A DNA stretch of 46,637 bases from Acidobacteria bacterium RIFCSPLOWO2_02_FULL_67_21 (GTDB lineage: Bacteria; Acidobacteriota; Vicinamibacteria; Vicinamibacterales; UBA2999). The stretch covers positions 8,084 through 54,720 of the forward strand of contig MEKU01000079.1 of NCBI GenBank assembly GCA_001767195.1, given 5' to 3'. Below, piece after piece: positions 14,818-24,419 of the stretch. The notes under the pieces were generated by a model, which ran no database searches, was not told the DNA's origin, and saw only the letters and a list, made by a program, of their open reading frames with translations. Each line of letters opens with the position of its first letter. The first letter of the stretch is position 1. The translations under genes and the position numbers were made by a program.

Positions 14818-16117
14818 TCCCGAGCAGATGAGCCGCCTGCGTCTGATTGCCGCTGGCGCGATCGAGCGCCTGAATGAGGAGCTGCCGCTCCAGCTCTTCG
14901 AGGTTGACGCCTTCCGGCGGGAGCCTGAACTCGGTCGGCGTCACGCTGCGCGTCAGGGTGGTGAAATCATCGGGCTCGAGCCATTCGCGGTCGGTCAGCA
15001 GCATCGCGCGTTCGATGGCGTTGCGCAGCTCGCGGACGTTGCCCGGCCATTGGTACTGGTCGACGAGCTTCGCGGCCGCGGGCGTGAGCCCTTTCACGCG
15101 CTTCCGGAACTCCCGGTTGAAGCGATCGATGTAATAGGACGTCAGCAGCGCGACGTCTCCGCGGCGCTCGCGGAGAGGCGGCAGCGGCAACGGCATGACC
15201 TGCAGCCTGTAGAAGAGGTCCTCGCGGAACTTGCCGCTCTTCACCGCCTCTTCCAGGTTTCGGTGGGTGGCCGCGACCACGCGCACGTCGACCCGGATGT
15301 CGGAGAGGCCGCCGACGCGCTTGAAGGCCTTCTCCTCGAGGAAGCGCAGCAGCTTGGCCTGCAGCCCCGGCGTCATCTCGCCGATCTCGTCGAGAAACAC
15401 CGTGCCGCCGTCGGCCGTCTCGAAGAGCCCCCGCTTCTGCTGCCGGGCGTCGGTGAAGGCGCCCCGCTCGTGGCCGAACAGCTCGCTCTCGAGCAGCTGC
15501 TCGGGGAGCGCCGAGCAGGTGATGTTGACGAACGGCCGGACCGCACGGTCGCTGTTGTAGTGGATCGCCTTGGCGGCGAGATCCTTGCCGGTACCGGTCT
15601 CCCCGGTCAGGAGCACCGTGGACGCGCGGCTGGCCGCGATGCGGTCGAGGAGCGACTTGACCTGCTGCATCGCGGGCGACGACCCGATGATCGCGTCGAA
15701 GCCGAACTCGCGCCCCTGGCTCGAGCGCAGGGCGCGCACTTCGCGGCGCAGCTGGCTCGTCTCGAGCGCCTTGTCGACGAGCAGCGCCACCTCGTCCAGG
15801 TTGAACGGCTTGTTGACGTAGTGAAACGCGCCGAGCTTCATCGCCTCGACGGCGTTCTCGACGGTCGAGAACGCCGTCATCAGGATGACCAGCGTGTCGG
15901 GCGACTGCTCCTTGACCCGGCGCAGCACCGAGAGGCCGTCGTCGTCGGGAAGCCGGAAGTCGAGGAGAATGAGATCGATCTCCGGCGTGAGCTGCGCCAT
16001 GGCCTCGGCGGCGGTGCCAGCCTCGAGGATGTCGTAGCCTTCTTTCGCAAGGCGTTCGCGCAACGACCAGCGCAGCAACGCCTCGTCGTCGACCAGCAGC
16101 AATGTGGCGTGGGGCAC
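14759..16117 (-). CDS. NtrC-type sigma54-dependent response regulator (copy 1)
   Basis: 452 residues in the classic order. The receiver domain (1 to about 120) has VDDEALLRW, phospho-acceptor Asp53 in LLDFRLP, and Lys103 in NKPF. The AAA+ domain (about 140-380) has Walker A GETGTGKD (172-179), the sigma54-contact loop GAFTDA (219-224; canonical form GAFTGA), Walker [13 protein letters not shown], and the R-finger region. A Fis-type helix-turn-helix ends it ([20 protein letters not shown]). It activates sigma54 promoters by ATP-driven remodelling. It is divergent from the NtrB-like kinase at 16156 with a 38-bp gap. A close paralogue lies on the far side of that kinase. Confidence 0.95.
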   Translation of the reverse strand: MPHATLLLVDDEALLRWSLRERLAKEGYDILEAGTAAEAMAQLTPEIDLILLDFRLPDDDGLSVLRRVKEQSPDTLVILMTAFSTVENAVEAMKLGAFHYVNKPFNLDEVALLVDKALETSQLRREVRALRSSQGREFGFDAIIGSSPAMQQVKSLLDRIAASRASTVLLTGETGTGKDLAAKAIHYNSDRAVRPFVNITCSALPEQLLESELFGHERGAFTDARQQKRGLFETADGGTVFLDEIGEMTPGLQAKLLRFLEEKAFKRVGGLSDIRVDVRVVAATHRNLEEAVKSGKFREDLFYRLQVMPLPLPPLRERRGDVALLTSYYIDRFNREFRKRVKGLTPAAAKLVDQYQWPGNVRELRNAIERAMLLTDREWLEPDDFTTLTRSVTPTEFRLPPEGVNLEELERQLLIQALDRASGNQTQAAHLLGINRDQVRYRIEKFGLQAQK

Positions 16118-16155
16118 GAGCGCCTAGTATACCGGCGGAGAAGGCGGCAGATCGA

Positions 16156-17586
16156 ATGACTCGACCCGACGGCCGGCGCAACGCGATGATCCACGCCGGG
16201 GCGCTCGTCGCGACCCTCGCGATCTTCCTGATCGACCTGCGGGAGCCGCTCGTCTACGCGATCGGCATTCTGTACGTGCTGGTCATCGTCATGGGCCTGT
16301 GGACCAGCTGGTATGGCTATCCGATTGTGGCGGCCGTGGTCGCGACCACGCTGCTCATCGTCGACGTCATCGTCGGGTGGGGGCCCGATACGCCCGCCTT
16401 CATCTTCGTGAACCGGCCGTTGATGGCGCTCGTCTTCGTGGCGACGGCGACGCTCGTGATGCATTTCAAGCGCCTGGAGCGCCGCTGGTCGGCCGACGTC
16501 CAGCAGCTGGCCGACATCAAGCGGGCGCTCGACAGTGCCGCGATTGTCGCGACCACCGATGTGTCGGGGCGGATCACCTACGTGAACGACAAGTTCTGTG
16601 AGATCTCGAGATACTCGCGGGAGGAGCTGATCGGGCAGGACCACCGCATCATCAACTCCGGGTATCACTCGAAGGCCTTCATGCGCGACCTCTGGCGCAC
16701 GATTGCCGCCGGCCGCATCTGGCACGGCGAGATCCGCAACCGCGCGAAGGACGGCAGCCTGTACTGGGTCGATACGACGATCGTCCCCTTCCTCAACGAG
16801 CACGGGAAGCCGTATCAGTACATCGCAATCCGCGCAGACATTACGGCGCGGAAGGCGGCGGAGGATCGCCTCGCGCAACAGGCGGCGCTGGCGCGCCTGG
16901 GGCAGATGGCGGCGGTGGTGGCGCACGAAGTGCGCAACCCGCTCGCGGGGATCAAGGGGGCCATCCAGGTGCTGATGTCGCGGCGCCCGCCGGGGGATGC
17001 CGAGATCCCGGTCATGCACGACGTGGTCGGGCGGATCGACTCCCTGAGCGAGCTGATCAACGACCTGATGGTGTTCGCGCGGCCGCGGCCGCCGCGCCCC
17101 GGTACCTTCCACCTCCGGCCGGTGCTCGTCGAGGCGATCTCGCTGCTCCGCCGCGATCCGATCGGCCGCAGCGTGGAGGTGGCCATCGATGGCGACGATC
17201 TGACGCTCGTCGCCGACGCCGAGATGATCAAGGCGACAGTGACGAATCTGATCCTCAACGCCGCGCAGGCGATGAGCGGCCGGGGCCGGATCGCGATCCG
17301 GGTGGCCCAGCAGGACCGGCAGTGCCTGCTGGAGATCCACGACAGCGGGCCGGGCATCCCGGCCGAGCTCCAGGAGCGCGTCTTCGAGCCGTTCTTCACG
17401 ACGAAGGCGCGCGGCGGCGGGCTCGGGCTGCCGATCGCGCGCCGCACGGCGGAACTCCACGGCGGCACGTTGACGCTGGCGTCCCCACCCGGGAACGGCA
17501 CGACGTTCACCCTCGCCCTCCCGATCCGGGCGCTGGCCGACCCGGTCGGCGACGTGGCCCCGGCCGCCCCGGTACGCCGTACGTAG
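16156..17586 (+). CDS. NtrB-like membrane PAS sensor histidine kinase
   Basis: 476 residues. The N-terminal membrane region (about 10-105) has three to four helices (GALVATLAIFLIDLREPLVY and onward). A PAS domain spans about 120-232 (DVSGRITYVNDKFCEISRYS, GEIRNRAKDGSLYWVDTTIV). The HisKA phospho-acceptor is His257 in AVVAHEVRNPLAGIKGAIQV. The ATPase has NLILNAAQAM, DSGPGIP and GGGLGLPIARRTAELHGG. The kinase core is of the NtrB type that pairs with sigma54 response regulators, and two such regulators flank it. The final VRRT and TAG stop come from the REP-like element at 17580-17635. Its input signal is unknown. Confidence 0.92.
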   Translation: MTRPDGRRNAMIHAGALVATLAIFLIDLREPLVYAIGILYVLVIVMGLWTSWYGYPIVAAVVATTLLIVDVIVGWGPDTPAFIFVNRPLMALVFVATATLVMHFKRLERRWSADVQQLADIKRALDSAAIVATTDVSGRITYVNDKFCEISRYSREELIGQDHRIINSGYHSKAFMRDLWRTIAAGRIWHGEIRNRAKDGSLYWVDTTIVPFLNEHGKPYQYIAIRADITARKAAEDRLAQQAALARLGQMAAVVAHEVRNPLAGIKGAIQVLMSRRPPGDAEIPVMHDVVGRIDSLSELINDLMVFARPRPPRPGTFHLRPVLVEAISLLRRDPIGRSVEVAIDGDDLTLVADAEMIKATVTNLILNAAQAMSGRGRIAIRVAQQDRQCLLEIHDSGPGIPAELQERVFEPFFTTKARGGGLGLPIARRTAELHGGTLTLASPPGNGTTFTLALPIRALADPVGDVAPAAPVRRT

Positions 17587-17635
17587 TGCCGGGCTTCAGC
17601 CCGGCCGTAGCTCGGCTGAAGCCGAGCACTACGTA
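17580..17635. repeat. REP-like twin palindrome (family R)
   Basis: TACGTAGTGCCGGGCTTCAG CCCGGC is followed by the inverted unit CTCGGCTGAAGCCGAGCACT ACGTA. It lies between the convergent kinase and second NtrC-type gene, and its first TAG is the kinase stop codon. Confidence 0.85.
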
Positions 17636-17646
17636 CCACGCGATCC

Positions 17647-19056
17647 CTACGCGGGCGCCGCCGCCGGCGACTCGTGCGCGTCCGCCGCGTGCCGGAGATG
17701 CGGCTTCTCCAGCCCGAACTTCTCGATCCGGTAGCGCACCTGGTCGCGGTTGATGCCGAGCAGGTGCCCCGCGTGCGTCTGGTTCCCCCGGGCGCGCTCG
17801 AGCGCCTGCACGAGCAGCGATCGCTCGACCTCCTCCAGCACGAGCCCGTTGGGCGGCAGCTGGAACTGCAGCGCGCCGCCGGCCGTCCGCGTGAGCGTCG
17901 AGAAGTCCGGCAGGTCGAGCCACTCCCGGTCCATGAGCAGCATCGCGCGCTCGATGGCGTTGCGCAGCTCGCGGATGTTGCCCGGCCACCGGTACCGCTC
18001 GAGCAGCGCCATCGCGTCGGGCGCGACGCCGCGCACCCGCTTGCGGAACTCCCGGTTGTAGCGGTCGATGTAGTAGTGGACGAGCAGCGGGATGTCGCCT
18101 CCGCGGTCGCGCAGCGGCGGCAGGACGATCGGCATCACCTGCAGGCGGTAGAACAGGTCCTCGCGGAACTTCCCCGCCTGCACCTCCGTGTCGAGGTTCC
18201 GGTTCGTCGCCGCAATCACGCGGACGTCCACGCGGATGTCGGCCAGCCCGCCGACCCGCTTGAACGTCTTCTCTTCGAGGAACCGCAGCAGCTTGGCCTG
18301 AAGCCCCGGCGTCATCTCGCCGATCTCGTCGAGAAACACGGTGCCGCCGTCGGCAATCTCCACGAGACCGCGCTTCTGCTGCCGCGCGTCGGTGAAGGCG
18401 CCCCGCTCGTGGCCGAAGAGCTCCGTCTCGAGCAGCTGCTCCGGGAGCGCCGACGCGGTGATGTTCACGAAGGGCCGCGCCGACCGCTCGCTGTTGTAGT
18501 GGATGACCTTCGCGACCAGGTCCTTGCCGGTGCCCGTCTCGCCCGTCAGCAGCACGGTCGACGCCGGGCTGGAGGCGATGCGCGCCATCAGCGCCTTGGC
18601 CTCGACCATCGCCGGGGATCCGCCGATGATCGCGTCGAAGCCGTACTCCCGTCCCTGGCTGCTTCTGAGGCTGCGGACCTCGCGGCGCAGGCGGCTGGTC
18701 TCGAGCGCCTTCTCCACGATCAGCGCCACTTCGTCCACGTTGAACGGCTTGTTCACGTAGTGATAGGCCCCGAGCTGCATGGCCTCCACCGCGTTCTGCA
18801 CGGTGGAGTACGCGGTCATCAGAACCACGAGCGTGTCCGGCGATACCTCTTTGATCTTGCGGAGGACCGTCAGGCCGTCCCCGTCGGGAAGCCGGAAGTC
18901 GAGCAGCACCAGGTCGATGTCCTCGGCTATGTGCTCGAGGGCAGCGACGGCGGTGCCCGCCTCGGTGATCGTGTACCCGTCGCGGGCGAGCCGCTCGCGG
19001 AGCGACCATCGCACCAGGTCTTCGTCATCGACGATCATCACGTTCACGCTACTCAT
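17647..19056 (-). CDS. NtrC-type sigma54-dependent response regulator (copy 2)
   Basis: 469 residues, collinear with and very similar to the regulator at 14759-16117. Receiver: VDDEDLVRW, Asp53 in LLDFRLP, NKPF. AAA+ domain: [26 protein letters not shown], and [20 protein letters not shown]. Fis-type helix-turn-helix: [20 protein letters not shown]. It differs from copy 1 mainly in a longer, Ala-rich C-terminal tail. The start MSSVNVMIVDDED has an upstream AAAGG. A further in-frame Met 12 codons earlier is possible. Two near-identical activators around one kinase suggest duplication, with both perhaps phosphorylated by the same kinase. Confidence 0.94.
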   Translation of the reverse strand: MSSVNVMIVDDEDLVRWSLRERLARDGYTITEAGTAVAALEHIAEDIDLVLLDFRLPDGDGLTVLRKIKEVSPDTLVVLMTAYSTVQNAVEAMQLGAYHYVNKPFNVDEVALIVEKALETSRLRREVRSLRSSQGREYGFDAIIGGSPAMVEAKALMARIASSPASTVLLTGETGTGKDLVAKVIHYNSERSARPFVNITASALPEQLLETELFGHERGAFTDARQQKRGLVEIADGGTVFLDEIGEMTPGLQAKLLRFLEEKTFKRVGGLADIRVDVRVIAATNRNLDTEVQAGKFREDLFYRLQVMPIVLPPLRDRGGDIPLLVHYYIDRYNREFRKRVRGVAPDAMALLERYRWPGNIRELRNAIERAMLLMDREWLDLPDFSTLTRTAGGALQFQLPPNGLVLEEVERSLLVQALERARGNQTHAGHLLGINRDQVRYRIEKFGLEKPHLRHAADAHESPAAAPA

Positions 19057-19211
19057 AGTCGTCCGTCGCCTTTCGGATGGGGAAAATTCCATGACGCTGC
19101 GAAACATCCCCCAGGAAATCTGCCCAAACGAGTGGTTTTCCCGGTCTTGAGCAACTTCCGCGCCGCAGCAGAACGCTGTGGGATTTCGGCTTTGGAATTT
19201 AGGATTTGTGT

Positions 19212-19227
19212 TGGCACGCCCCTCGCC
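19212..19227 (+). promoter_or_regulatory. Sigma54 (-24/-12) promoter for the SRPBCC-Usp operon
   Basis: TGGCACGCCCCTCGCC has exact GG-N10-GC spacing, a perfect -24 heptamer and 10 of 12 matches overall. The next start codon is 28 bp downstream. It is divergent from the copy 2 NtrC-type gene, so the 198-bp gap could also hold enhancer sites. Confidence 0.7.
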
Positions 19228-19254
19228 TTCAGTGGCGCCGAACGGAGAGTTCCA

Positions 19255-20265
19255 ATGACTCGATGGCACGCGCTGATGGGGCCCCTGCTCGGCACCGCGC
19301 TGGTCCTGCACGGCCTGGGCAACACCGTCATTCCGCTTCGCGGGCTCGACGCGTCGGCGACCGGGCAATGGATGCCGGCGATGACGCTGCTCTACGCCGT
19401 GGCGATCGTGGGGTTTGTCGTCGCAGGCCTCGGGGTCTGGGGCCTCGGATCGGTCAGCCGCACGGCCGTGCCTGCCAGCTGGATCGCGGGCGTGGCCGGA
19501 ATGCTCGCCAAGCTGGCGTACGGGATCCCGGACCTCTGGCTCGGCATCGCGTTCAGCGCCGCCCTGCCCCTGTTGACCACGCTCTACGTCACGACCGTCC
19601 CGCACCACGCGCGCCACTCCCAGCGGCCGCCGATCTGGCACTGGCTTGGCGCCGCGGCAGGAACCGCCCTGCTCGTCTGGGTGACGGCGTCGACGGTCGT
19701 CTGGCCGTGGGCGCGCGCCTGGGGCACCACGCACGAGGAGTGGCTGACGGCGCTGCCGGGCGATCGCGCGCCGCGCACGCCGCACCTCGAGATCTTCCAC
19801 GGGGTAACGATCGACGCGCCTCCCGAGGTGGTCTGGTCGTGGCTCGTGCAGCTCGGACAAGACCGCGCCGGCTTCTACAGCTATGATTGGCTCGAGCGGC
19901 TGTTCGGGTCCGACATCCACAACGCCGACGAAGTCCGGCCGGAGTGGCAGACGCGGCAGCCGGGCGACCGCGTGTACGCGACGCAGGCCGGCTATCTCGG
20001 CGGCCTGTTCGGCGAGCGGCCCGGCTGGGCGGTGACGATGGCGGAGCCGAACCGGGCGCTCGTGCTGGAGACCTGGGGCGCGTTCGTGCTGGTGCCGCAG
20101 CCGGAAGGCCGAACCCGCCTGCTGGTCCGCTCCACCATCAGCCACGACCGCATTCCGGTCTGGGCCGCGGCGCTCAACTTCACCGTGTTCGAGCTGCCGC
20201 ACTTCATCATGCAGCGGCGGATGCTGCTGGGGATCAAGGCGCGAGCCGAGCGACCGACGACATGA
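19255..20265 (+). CDS. Membrane protein with C-terminal SRPBCC-like domain
   Basis: 336 residues. The first about 150 contain four predicted transmembrane helices (MGPLLGTALVLHGLGNTVIP, LLYAVAIVGFVVAGLGVWGL, and two more). The soluble part matches the SRPBCC (START-like) proteins with the signature PPEVVWSWLVQLGQDRAGFY and YDWLERLFGSDIHNADEV, ending in MAEPNRALVLETWGAFVLVP. SRPBCC folds bind hydrophobic ligands; no substrate is known. It starts 28 bp from a sigma54 promoter and overlaps the downstream Usp gene by ATGA, so the two are co-translated. Confidence 0.75.
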   Translation: MTRWHALMGPLLGTALVLHGLGNTVIPLRGLDASATGQWMPAMTLLYAVAIVGFVVAGLGVWGLGSVSRTAVPASWIAGVAGMLAKLAYGIPDLWLGIAFSAALPLLTTLYVTTVPHHARHSQRPPIWHWLGAAAGTALLVWVTASTVVWPWARAWGTTHEEWLTALPGDRAPRTPHLEIFHGVTIDAPPEVVWSWLVQLGQDRAGFYSYDWLERLFGSDIHNADEVRPEWQTRQPGDRVYATQAGYLGGLFGERPGWAVTMAEPNRALVLETWGAFVLVPQPEGRTRLLVRSTISHDRIPVWAAALNFTVFELPHFIMQRRMLLGIKARAERPTT

Positions 20266-21140
20266 CACACCCCCGGGTGGTTCTCGCACCGATCGATTTC
20301 TCCGACCCGTCGCGGACCGCGCTCGACGTGGCCGCGCGCCTTGCGCGGCATACAGGTGCCGCGCTCCACGTGCTGCACGCCGAAGATCCCCTGATGGCCG
20401 AAGCGGCCCGCCAGGGCGGCATCGACCTCCGGGCGGACACCGAGGAAGAGCTCGGCCGCTTCATCGCCTCGACCCCGAGCGCCGCCGCGCTGGCTCCGGC
20501 CAAGCATGTGGCGATCGGCCCTCCGGTCGACGTCATCCTCTCGGCGGCCCGCACCCTCGGCGCCGATCTGATCGTCGTCGGCAGCCACGGCATGTCGGGC
20601 GCCGAGCGGCTGGTGTTTGGATCGACCACGGAAGGCATCCTGCGGAACGCGGGCGTGTCGGTGCTGGTGACGCCGTCGGCGTGGGCGGCGGCAGGAGCCG
20701 GCGGGGATCTCACGGGAGCGGGCCCCCTCATCGCGGCGGTTGATTTCTCCCCCGCCTCGCTGGCCGCGGCCAGGTCCGCGTGCGCGCTGGCGGCCGCGCT
20801 CGGCACCACCACGGAACTCGTGCACGTGGTGCCGGAGCTGCCGGTGCTCGCGCGCTGGAGCGCGCATGCGGCCGCCGCGGTGCGCGAAGGCGTCGAAACC
20901 GCCCGGGCGGAGCTGGCCCGCGTGACGGCGGACCTGCACTGTGCGGTCAGCGTGGACGCGAAGGTGGAGACCGGCGGCGTCGCCGACCGCCTCGCCGCGG
21001 CCGCCGCGCCATCACGCGACAGGCAGCCGATTCTCGTCCTCGGCCGCCGGGGCGCCGGAGAGCGCCGGGGCGTCCCTGGATCCACGGCCTACCGCGTATT
21101 GACCCTCGCGAAGGTGCCGGTGTTGATGCACATCGAGTAG
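20262..21140 (+). CDS. Universal stress protein, tandem UspA domains
   Basis: 292 residues. Domain 1 (PRVVLAPIDFSDPSRTALDV through ADLIVVGSHGMSGAERLVFG, STTEGILRNAGVSVLVTP) keeps the ATP-binding glycines. Domain 2 (GPLIAAVDFSPASLAAARSA through ILVLGRRGAGERRGVPGSTA) is diverged, with GRRGAGERR replacing the usual GTHGR. The ATG overlaps the stop of the SRPBCC gene (ATGA). It belongs to the sigma54-promoted operon starting at 19255. Confidence 0.9.
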   Translation: MTHPRVVLAPIDFSDPSRTALDVAARLARHTGAALHVLHAEDPLMAEAARQGGIDLRADTEEELGRFIASTPSAAALAPAKHVAIGPPVDVILSAARTLGADLIVVGSHGMSGAERLVFGSTTEGILRNAGVSVLVTPSAWAAAGAGGDLTGAGPLIAAVDFSPASLAAARSACALAAALGTTTELVHVVPELPVLARWSAHAAAAVREGVETARAELARVTADLHCAVSVDAKVETGGVADRLAAAAAPSRDRQPILVLGRRGAGERRGVPGSTAYRVLTLAKVPVLMHIE

Positions 21141-21161
21141 AGCCGCTCGTGCCCACGTAGA

Positions 21162-23228
21162 ATGGGGCGCGTGTCGTCCCTCGGCCGGTTCCTGTCCACG
21201 ATCGCCTTCGGTGGCGCCATCGCGGCGCTGTTGATTCTCGCCGGCACGCGCGACCTGGAGGGGTACGACCACTCGTTCTTCTCGCTGGATCGCGGGACCG
21301 CCGTCGAGGCCGTTGGGGTGCTCGGGCACCCTGTTTATACGCTGGCGCTCGGACTCGGGGTCCGGCTGCCGCTCCATGGCAACCTCGGGGCGTCGCCGGC
21401 CGCAGCGATCGCCCCTTTTGTACCCGCGCCACTGGCGTACTGGCTGCTGATCGCATGCGGCATTGCGGCAGCTCAGCTCGTGGTCCGGCACGCGCTCGAG
21501 CCGCTGTGCGAGCGCATGGTCTCATGGTTCGCCGCGCTCCTCCTCTTCTGCTCTCCTCCGATCGTGAACTACGCGATCTACGACGACTGGCCGGAGACCG
21601 CGCTCACGTATTGCGCCTTCGTCGCGTGCGTGTTTGCGCCGCACGCGCTGCTCTCACTGCTCGGTGCGGACCGCTCCCCGGCAGCCCGCCGTATCGGAGG
21701 CGCGCTGGTGGCTGCGGTCGTGTATGCGCTGCTCGCAGCCTCGCATCAGGGGTACTGGCCGTTGCTCGCGGTCACCCTGCTGCTGGCGTGTGTGCCGGCG
21801 CTGTTGCGATCGGACCATCCGGTGCGCCGGAGGCTGACCGCTGTCGCCATCCTCGCGATCGTCTCCCTGACGGCCGTCGCCCTTCAGATCCCCGACATCC
21901 TCCGGGAGCTCAGCGTCCCGGGTGCCGACATCGGCGCCATGCGGCGATTCGTTCAGGGCCCGACGGGCAATGTCGTGCTCGCCAACCTGTTTCCATTCGG
22001 CCAGATCGGGGCTCGACGGCCGTTCACCTATCTCCTCCTGGCGATCGTCGCCGCTCTGGCAGGTCTTGGAGCCAGGGATCCGCTCGCGCGAAGGCTGGCG
22101 GTCGGCGGCGCCGTCATCTCGTTCGGACTCGGCACGGCGGCCTCGATCGTTGAGCCCGGGGCCCGTTTCTACTCGCCGTCGGTGACCTGGGCCTTCAGGG
22201 ATCCGGCGATCGCATTTGCGGTGTTCAGCGGCGCCTGCGCGTCGCGAGTGTGGCGTCGTCCAACCCGCTTCGGCCCGCTCATGTGGACCGCGGCCGCGGC
22301 GCTCGGCGCCGCCGGCCTGCAGGGGCCGGTGTATGCGGCCCGCCTGACGGTGACCAACACAAGCGAGCCGGTCGTCTGGAACCTGGTGCATCCCCGATGG
22401 CGCGACCACCAGGTGTGGACGCGCGACGTCACGCCGCCGGCCGAGCGAGCCACGCTCCGCGGACTCGGCCCCGGGACGACACAGGCGGCCGGACGGCTGG
22501 CGCTCTGGCCAGGCACGCGCGAGCGGATGCGCAGCGGACGCCGTGCGGCCACCGACTTCGCCGACGCGGGCTATGCGCTGGTGACCGCCGGGACGAAGCA
22601 GCGCACCATGCACGGTCTGGTTCGTCCCAACGACCTGCTGTTCAACCAGGCGATCGATCTCTCCCCCCGCGTCCTCTGCGACGCGGCGGCGGTCGCGTTT
22701 CTGCAGCTCCGGTATCTGGTCCTGCCGCCCGAGGTCAGCTGTGAGCCCTGGGCGCGGCTTCCGGGCGTGATCGTCGATCGGTGGTGGCAGGTGGCCGGCG
22801 CCCGCGTACGGGACGACCGCGCAAGAGCAATTCCCGCCAGCCGCGTGTCGGGCCACGATGGACGCGTACCGGCGCTGGCGGACGATTCTTCCCTGCTCGA
22901 GGCGCTTGTGCCGCTGCCGGAAACGTCAGTGCGGATCGGCACTCGAGACGTCGAGATTCAGCTCGATGACCAGTCCCGACTCGCCGATCGGGCGCTGGTG
23001 CTTCCCGTGGCGTACGACTCCGCGTGGCGGGTCTCGTCGGGAACAACCCGGAGTGCAGGCGGACTCCTGGCGGTCACCAGCGTCGATCGGGCTCGCGTCA
23101 CGCTGGAGTTCGTTCCCGACGCTGCGGCGATTGCGCGCGCGCTGGCGATGACCGTCGCGCAGTTCCTAGCCACCATCGGGCTCGTCGGCCTGGCGGTCCT
23201 CCGTCCCGCCGGGGCCGCGACTCGATAG
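21162..23228 (+). CDS. Large polytopic membrane protein of unknown function
   Basis: 688 residues. Around ten hydrophobic helices fill the first about 400 residues (LSTIAFGGAIAALLILAGTR, MVSWFAALLLFCSPPIVNYA, LTAVAILAIVSLTAVALQIP). A soluble segment of about 250 residues and a final helix (MTVAQFLATIGLVGLAVLRP) follow. The arrangement of an N-terminal membrane half plus a C-terminal segment with LPVAYDSAWRVSSG recalls YfhO-like or GT-C glycosyltransferase-type proteins, but the diagnostic Asp motif is not clear, so I do not assign a function. GTG at 21171 is an alternative start. There is no obvious promoter, and it may be read from the Usp operon 21 bp upstream. Confidence 0.65.
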   Translation: MGRVSSLGRFLSTIAFGGAIAALLILAGTRDLEGYDHSFFSLDRGTAVEAVGVLGHPVYTLALGLGVRLPLHGNLGASPAAAIAPFVPAPLAYWLLIACGIAAAQLVVRHALEPLCERMVSWFAALLLFCSPPIVNYAIYDDWPETALTYCAFVACVFAPHALLSLLGADRSPAARRIGGALVAAVVYALLAASHQGYWPLLAVTLLLACVPALLRSDHPVRRRLTAVAILAIVSLTAVALQIPDILRELSVPGADIGAMRRFVQGPTGNVVLANLFPFGQIGARRPFTYLLLAIVAALAGLGARDPLARRLAVGGAVISFGLGTAASIVEPGARFYSPSVTWAFRDPAIAFAVFSGACASRVWRRPTRFGPLMWTAAAALGAAGLQGPVYAARLTVTNTSEPVVWNLVHPRWRDHQVWTRDVTPPAERATLRGLGPGTTQAAGRLALWPGTRERMRSGRRAATDFADAGYALVTAGTKQRTMHGLVRPNDLLFNQAIDLSPRVLCDAAAVAFLQLRYLVLPPEVSCEPWARLPGVIVDRWWQVAGARVRDDRARAIPASRVSGHDGRVPALADDSSLLEALVPLPETSVRIGTRDVEIQLDDQSRLADRALVLPVAYDSAWRVSSGTTRSAGGLLAVTSVDRARVTLEFVPDAAAIARALAMTVAQFLATIGLVGLAVLRPAGAATR

Positions 23229-23295
23229 CGGCCGCCGTACGTGGGACGGGTGCCGCCGGACACTCAATCGCATCGACCGGCGGACCCGCCGTCCG

Positions 23296-23841
23296 CTAGA
23301 TAGCCGCGGCCACAATCGCCCCGGCCGCATAGGCCGCCAGCGCGACAAGGCCGCCAAGGATCAGCATCTCGCTTCCGGTCTTCCACCATGGCTCGCGCGT
23401 GATCGCGGCACGGGCCACGCCAACGCCAAACAGCGCCATCATCGTCAGCACGGCCGACCACGGCAGCTGCGCATCCTCGTCGAGCGGCAGGACGTACGGA
23501 ACGAGCGGCAGCACCCCGGCGACGACGAACGCCACGAGCGTGGCCGTCCCGTGCTTCCAGGGATAGGTCTCCTGCTCCGGCAATCCGTCGGCCGCCAGGG
23601 CGCTCTCGTGCGCGCGGATCGCGAGCAGGTTGCCGACACCCATCGCCACGCCGTCGGCCGCGAGATTGGCGGCGCCGACGATCAGCACCGCAGCGGCCGA
23701 CAGTGCGCCGCCGGCAACGCCGGCGACGACCGCAAAGGTGGTGATGATGCCGTCGTTGGCGCCGTAGACGAGGTCCCGGATGTAGTGACGAAAAACCCCC
23801 ACCGTGCCGCGAGGCTCGACGTGCAGGGATTCGCGAGACAT
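23296..23841 (-). CDS. VIT1/CCC1-type metal transporter
   Basis: 181 residues with about five helices. The hallmark of VIT1/CCC1 proteins is present near the N-terminus: [20 protein letters not shown], followed by [20 protein letters not shown] and the Glu-rich linker. Members move Fe2+ or Mn2+ across membranes. The protein is at the short end of the family, lacking much of the cytosolic metal-binding loop. The start [10 protein letters not shown] has AGGAG upstream, and earlier in-frame Mets are discounted. It is divergent from the BCAM0308-type gene. Confidence 0.78.
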   Translation of the reverse strand: MSRESLHVEPRGTVGVFRHYIRDLVYGANDGIITTFAVVAGVAGGALSAAAVLIVGAANLAADGVAMGVGNLLAIRAHESALAADGLPEQETYPWKHGTATLVAFVVAGVLPLVPYVLPLDEDAQLPWSAVLTMMALFGVGVARAAITREPWWKTGSEMLILGGLVALAAYAAGAIVAAAI

Positions 23842-23856
23842 CTGGTCGCTCCTGGT

Positions 23857-23878
23857 CGCAATAGGAATGCCGTTTGCT
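23857..23878. promoter_or_regulatory. Overlapping divergent sigma54-like promoters
   Basis: On the plus strand AGGAATGCCGTTTGCT (23863-23878) has exact GG-N10-GC spacing and a perfect -12 element (9 of 12 matches), and suits the BCAM0308-type gene at 23901. On the minus strand CGGCATTCCTATTGCG (23857-23872) has the same geometry with 8 of 12 matches, facing the VIT1-type gene. The minus-strand site would start transcription beside the ribosome-binding site, so it is the weaker of the two. Confidence 0.45.
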
Positions 23879-23900
23879 GCCCTACTCATCGGGGGATCCC

Positions 23901-24419
23901 ATGCGGAGTGCGAAACCATACACGAACGCGACATTCACCAAGCGGGTTGACCATGCCGGAGGCCGCCACAGGCCGCCCAGAGCGCCCGCCGAGCCGGCGG
24001 CCTGTGTGCCTGGCTGCGGCGCGGTGTACGTGAAACGTCGGTGGAGCCAGGCCCCTTCCGCGCGGCTTCTGGCCGGCAGCGCCGGCACGCCGCTCGTCGT
24101 CCGGCTCTGCCCCGCCTGCCGGCGGCGCCGTACGGGTGTGCCGCACGGATATGTCCATGTCGAAGGGGGATTTTTCGTGACGCACCGGAGCGACCTCGAG
24201 CATCTACTCCACAACGAGGCCGCGCGCGCGCGCGAGGACAATCCTCTCGCGCAGGTCATGAGCTGGCGGCATTTCAAGGACGGCAGCCTTCTGATCGCGA
24301 CGTCGACCGAGCACCTGGCGCAGCGGCTCGGGCACGCGCTCGAGAAGGCGTACGACGGCGCCGTCCAGTACGGGTTCTCGCACGAGAACAAGATGGCGCA
24401 CGTGTGGTGGAAACGGTAA
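23901..24419 (+). CDS. BCAM0308-type zinc-ribbon protein
   Basis: 172 residues. A Cys-rich ribbon ([14 protein letters not shown] and LCPACRRRR) precedes the conserved region [38 protein letters not shown] and [20 protein letters not shown]. This matches the BCAM0308 family, named after a gene of the Burkholderia cenocepacia low-oxygen locus. It resembles NMD3-like ribosome-associated zinc ribbons, so a role in ribosome hibernation or RNA binding is possible but unproven. The first Cys pair is CxxxC instead of CxxC. The ATG follows GGGGG at a good distance. Confidence 0.75.
   Translation: MRSAKPYTNATFTKRVDHAGGRHRPPRAPAEPAACVPGCGAVYVKRRWSQAPSARLLAGSAGTPLVVRLCPACRRRRTGVPHGYVHVEGGFFVTHRSDLEHLLHNEAARAREDNPLAQVMSWRHFKDGSLLIATSTEHLAQRLGHALEKAYDGAVQYGFSHENKMAHVWWKR

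Noticed and set aside
19057-20289. Upstream extension of the second NtrC-type gene to 880 residues
   Set aside because: The extra 411 codons are antisense to the SRPBCC gene. The receiver domain starts normally at 19056.
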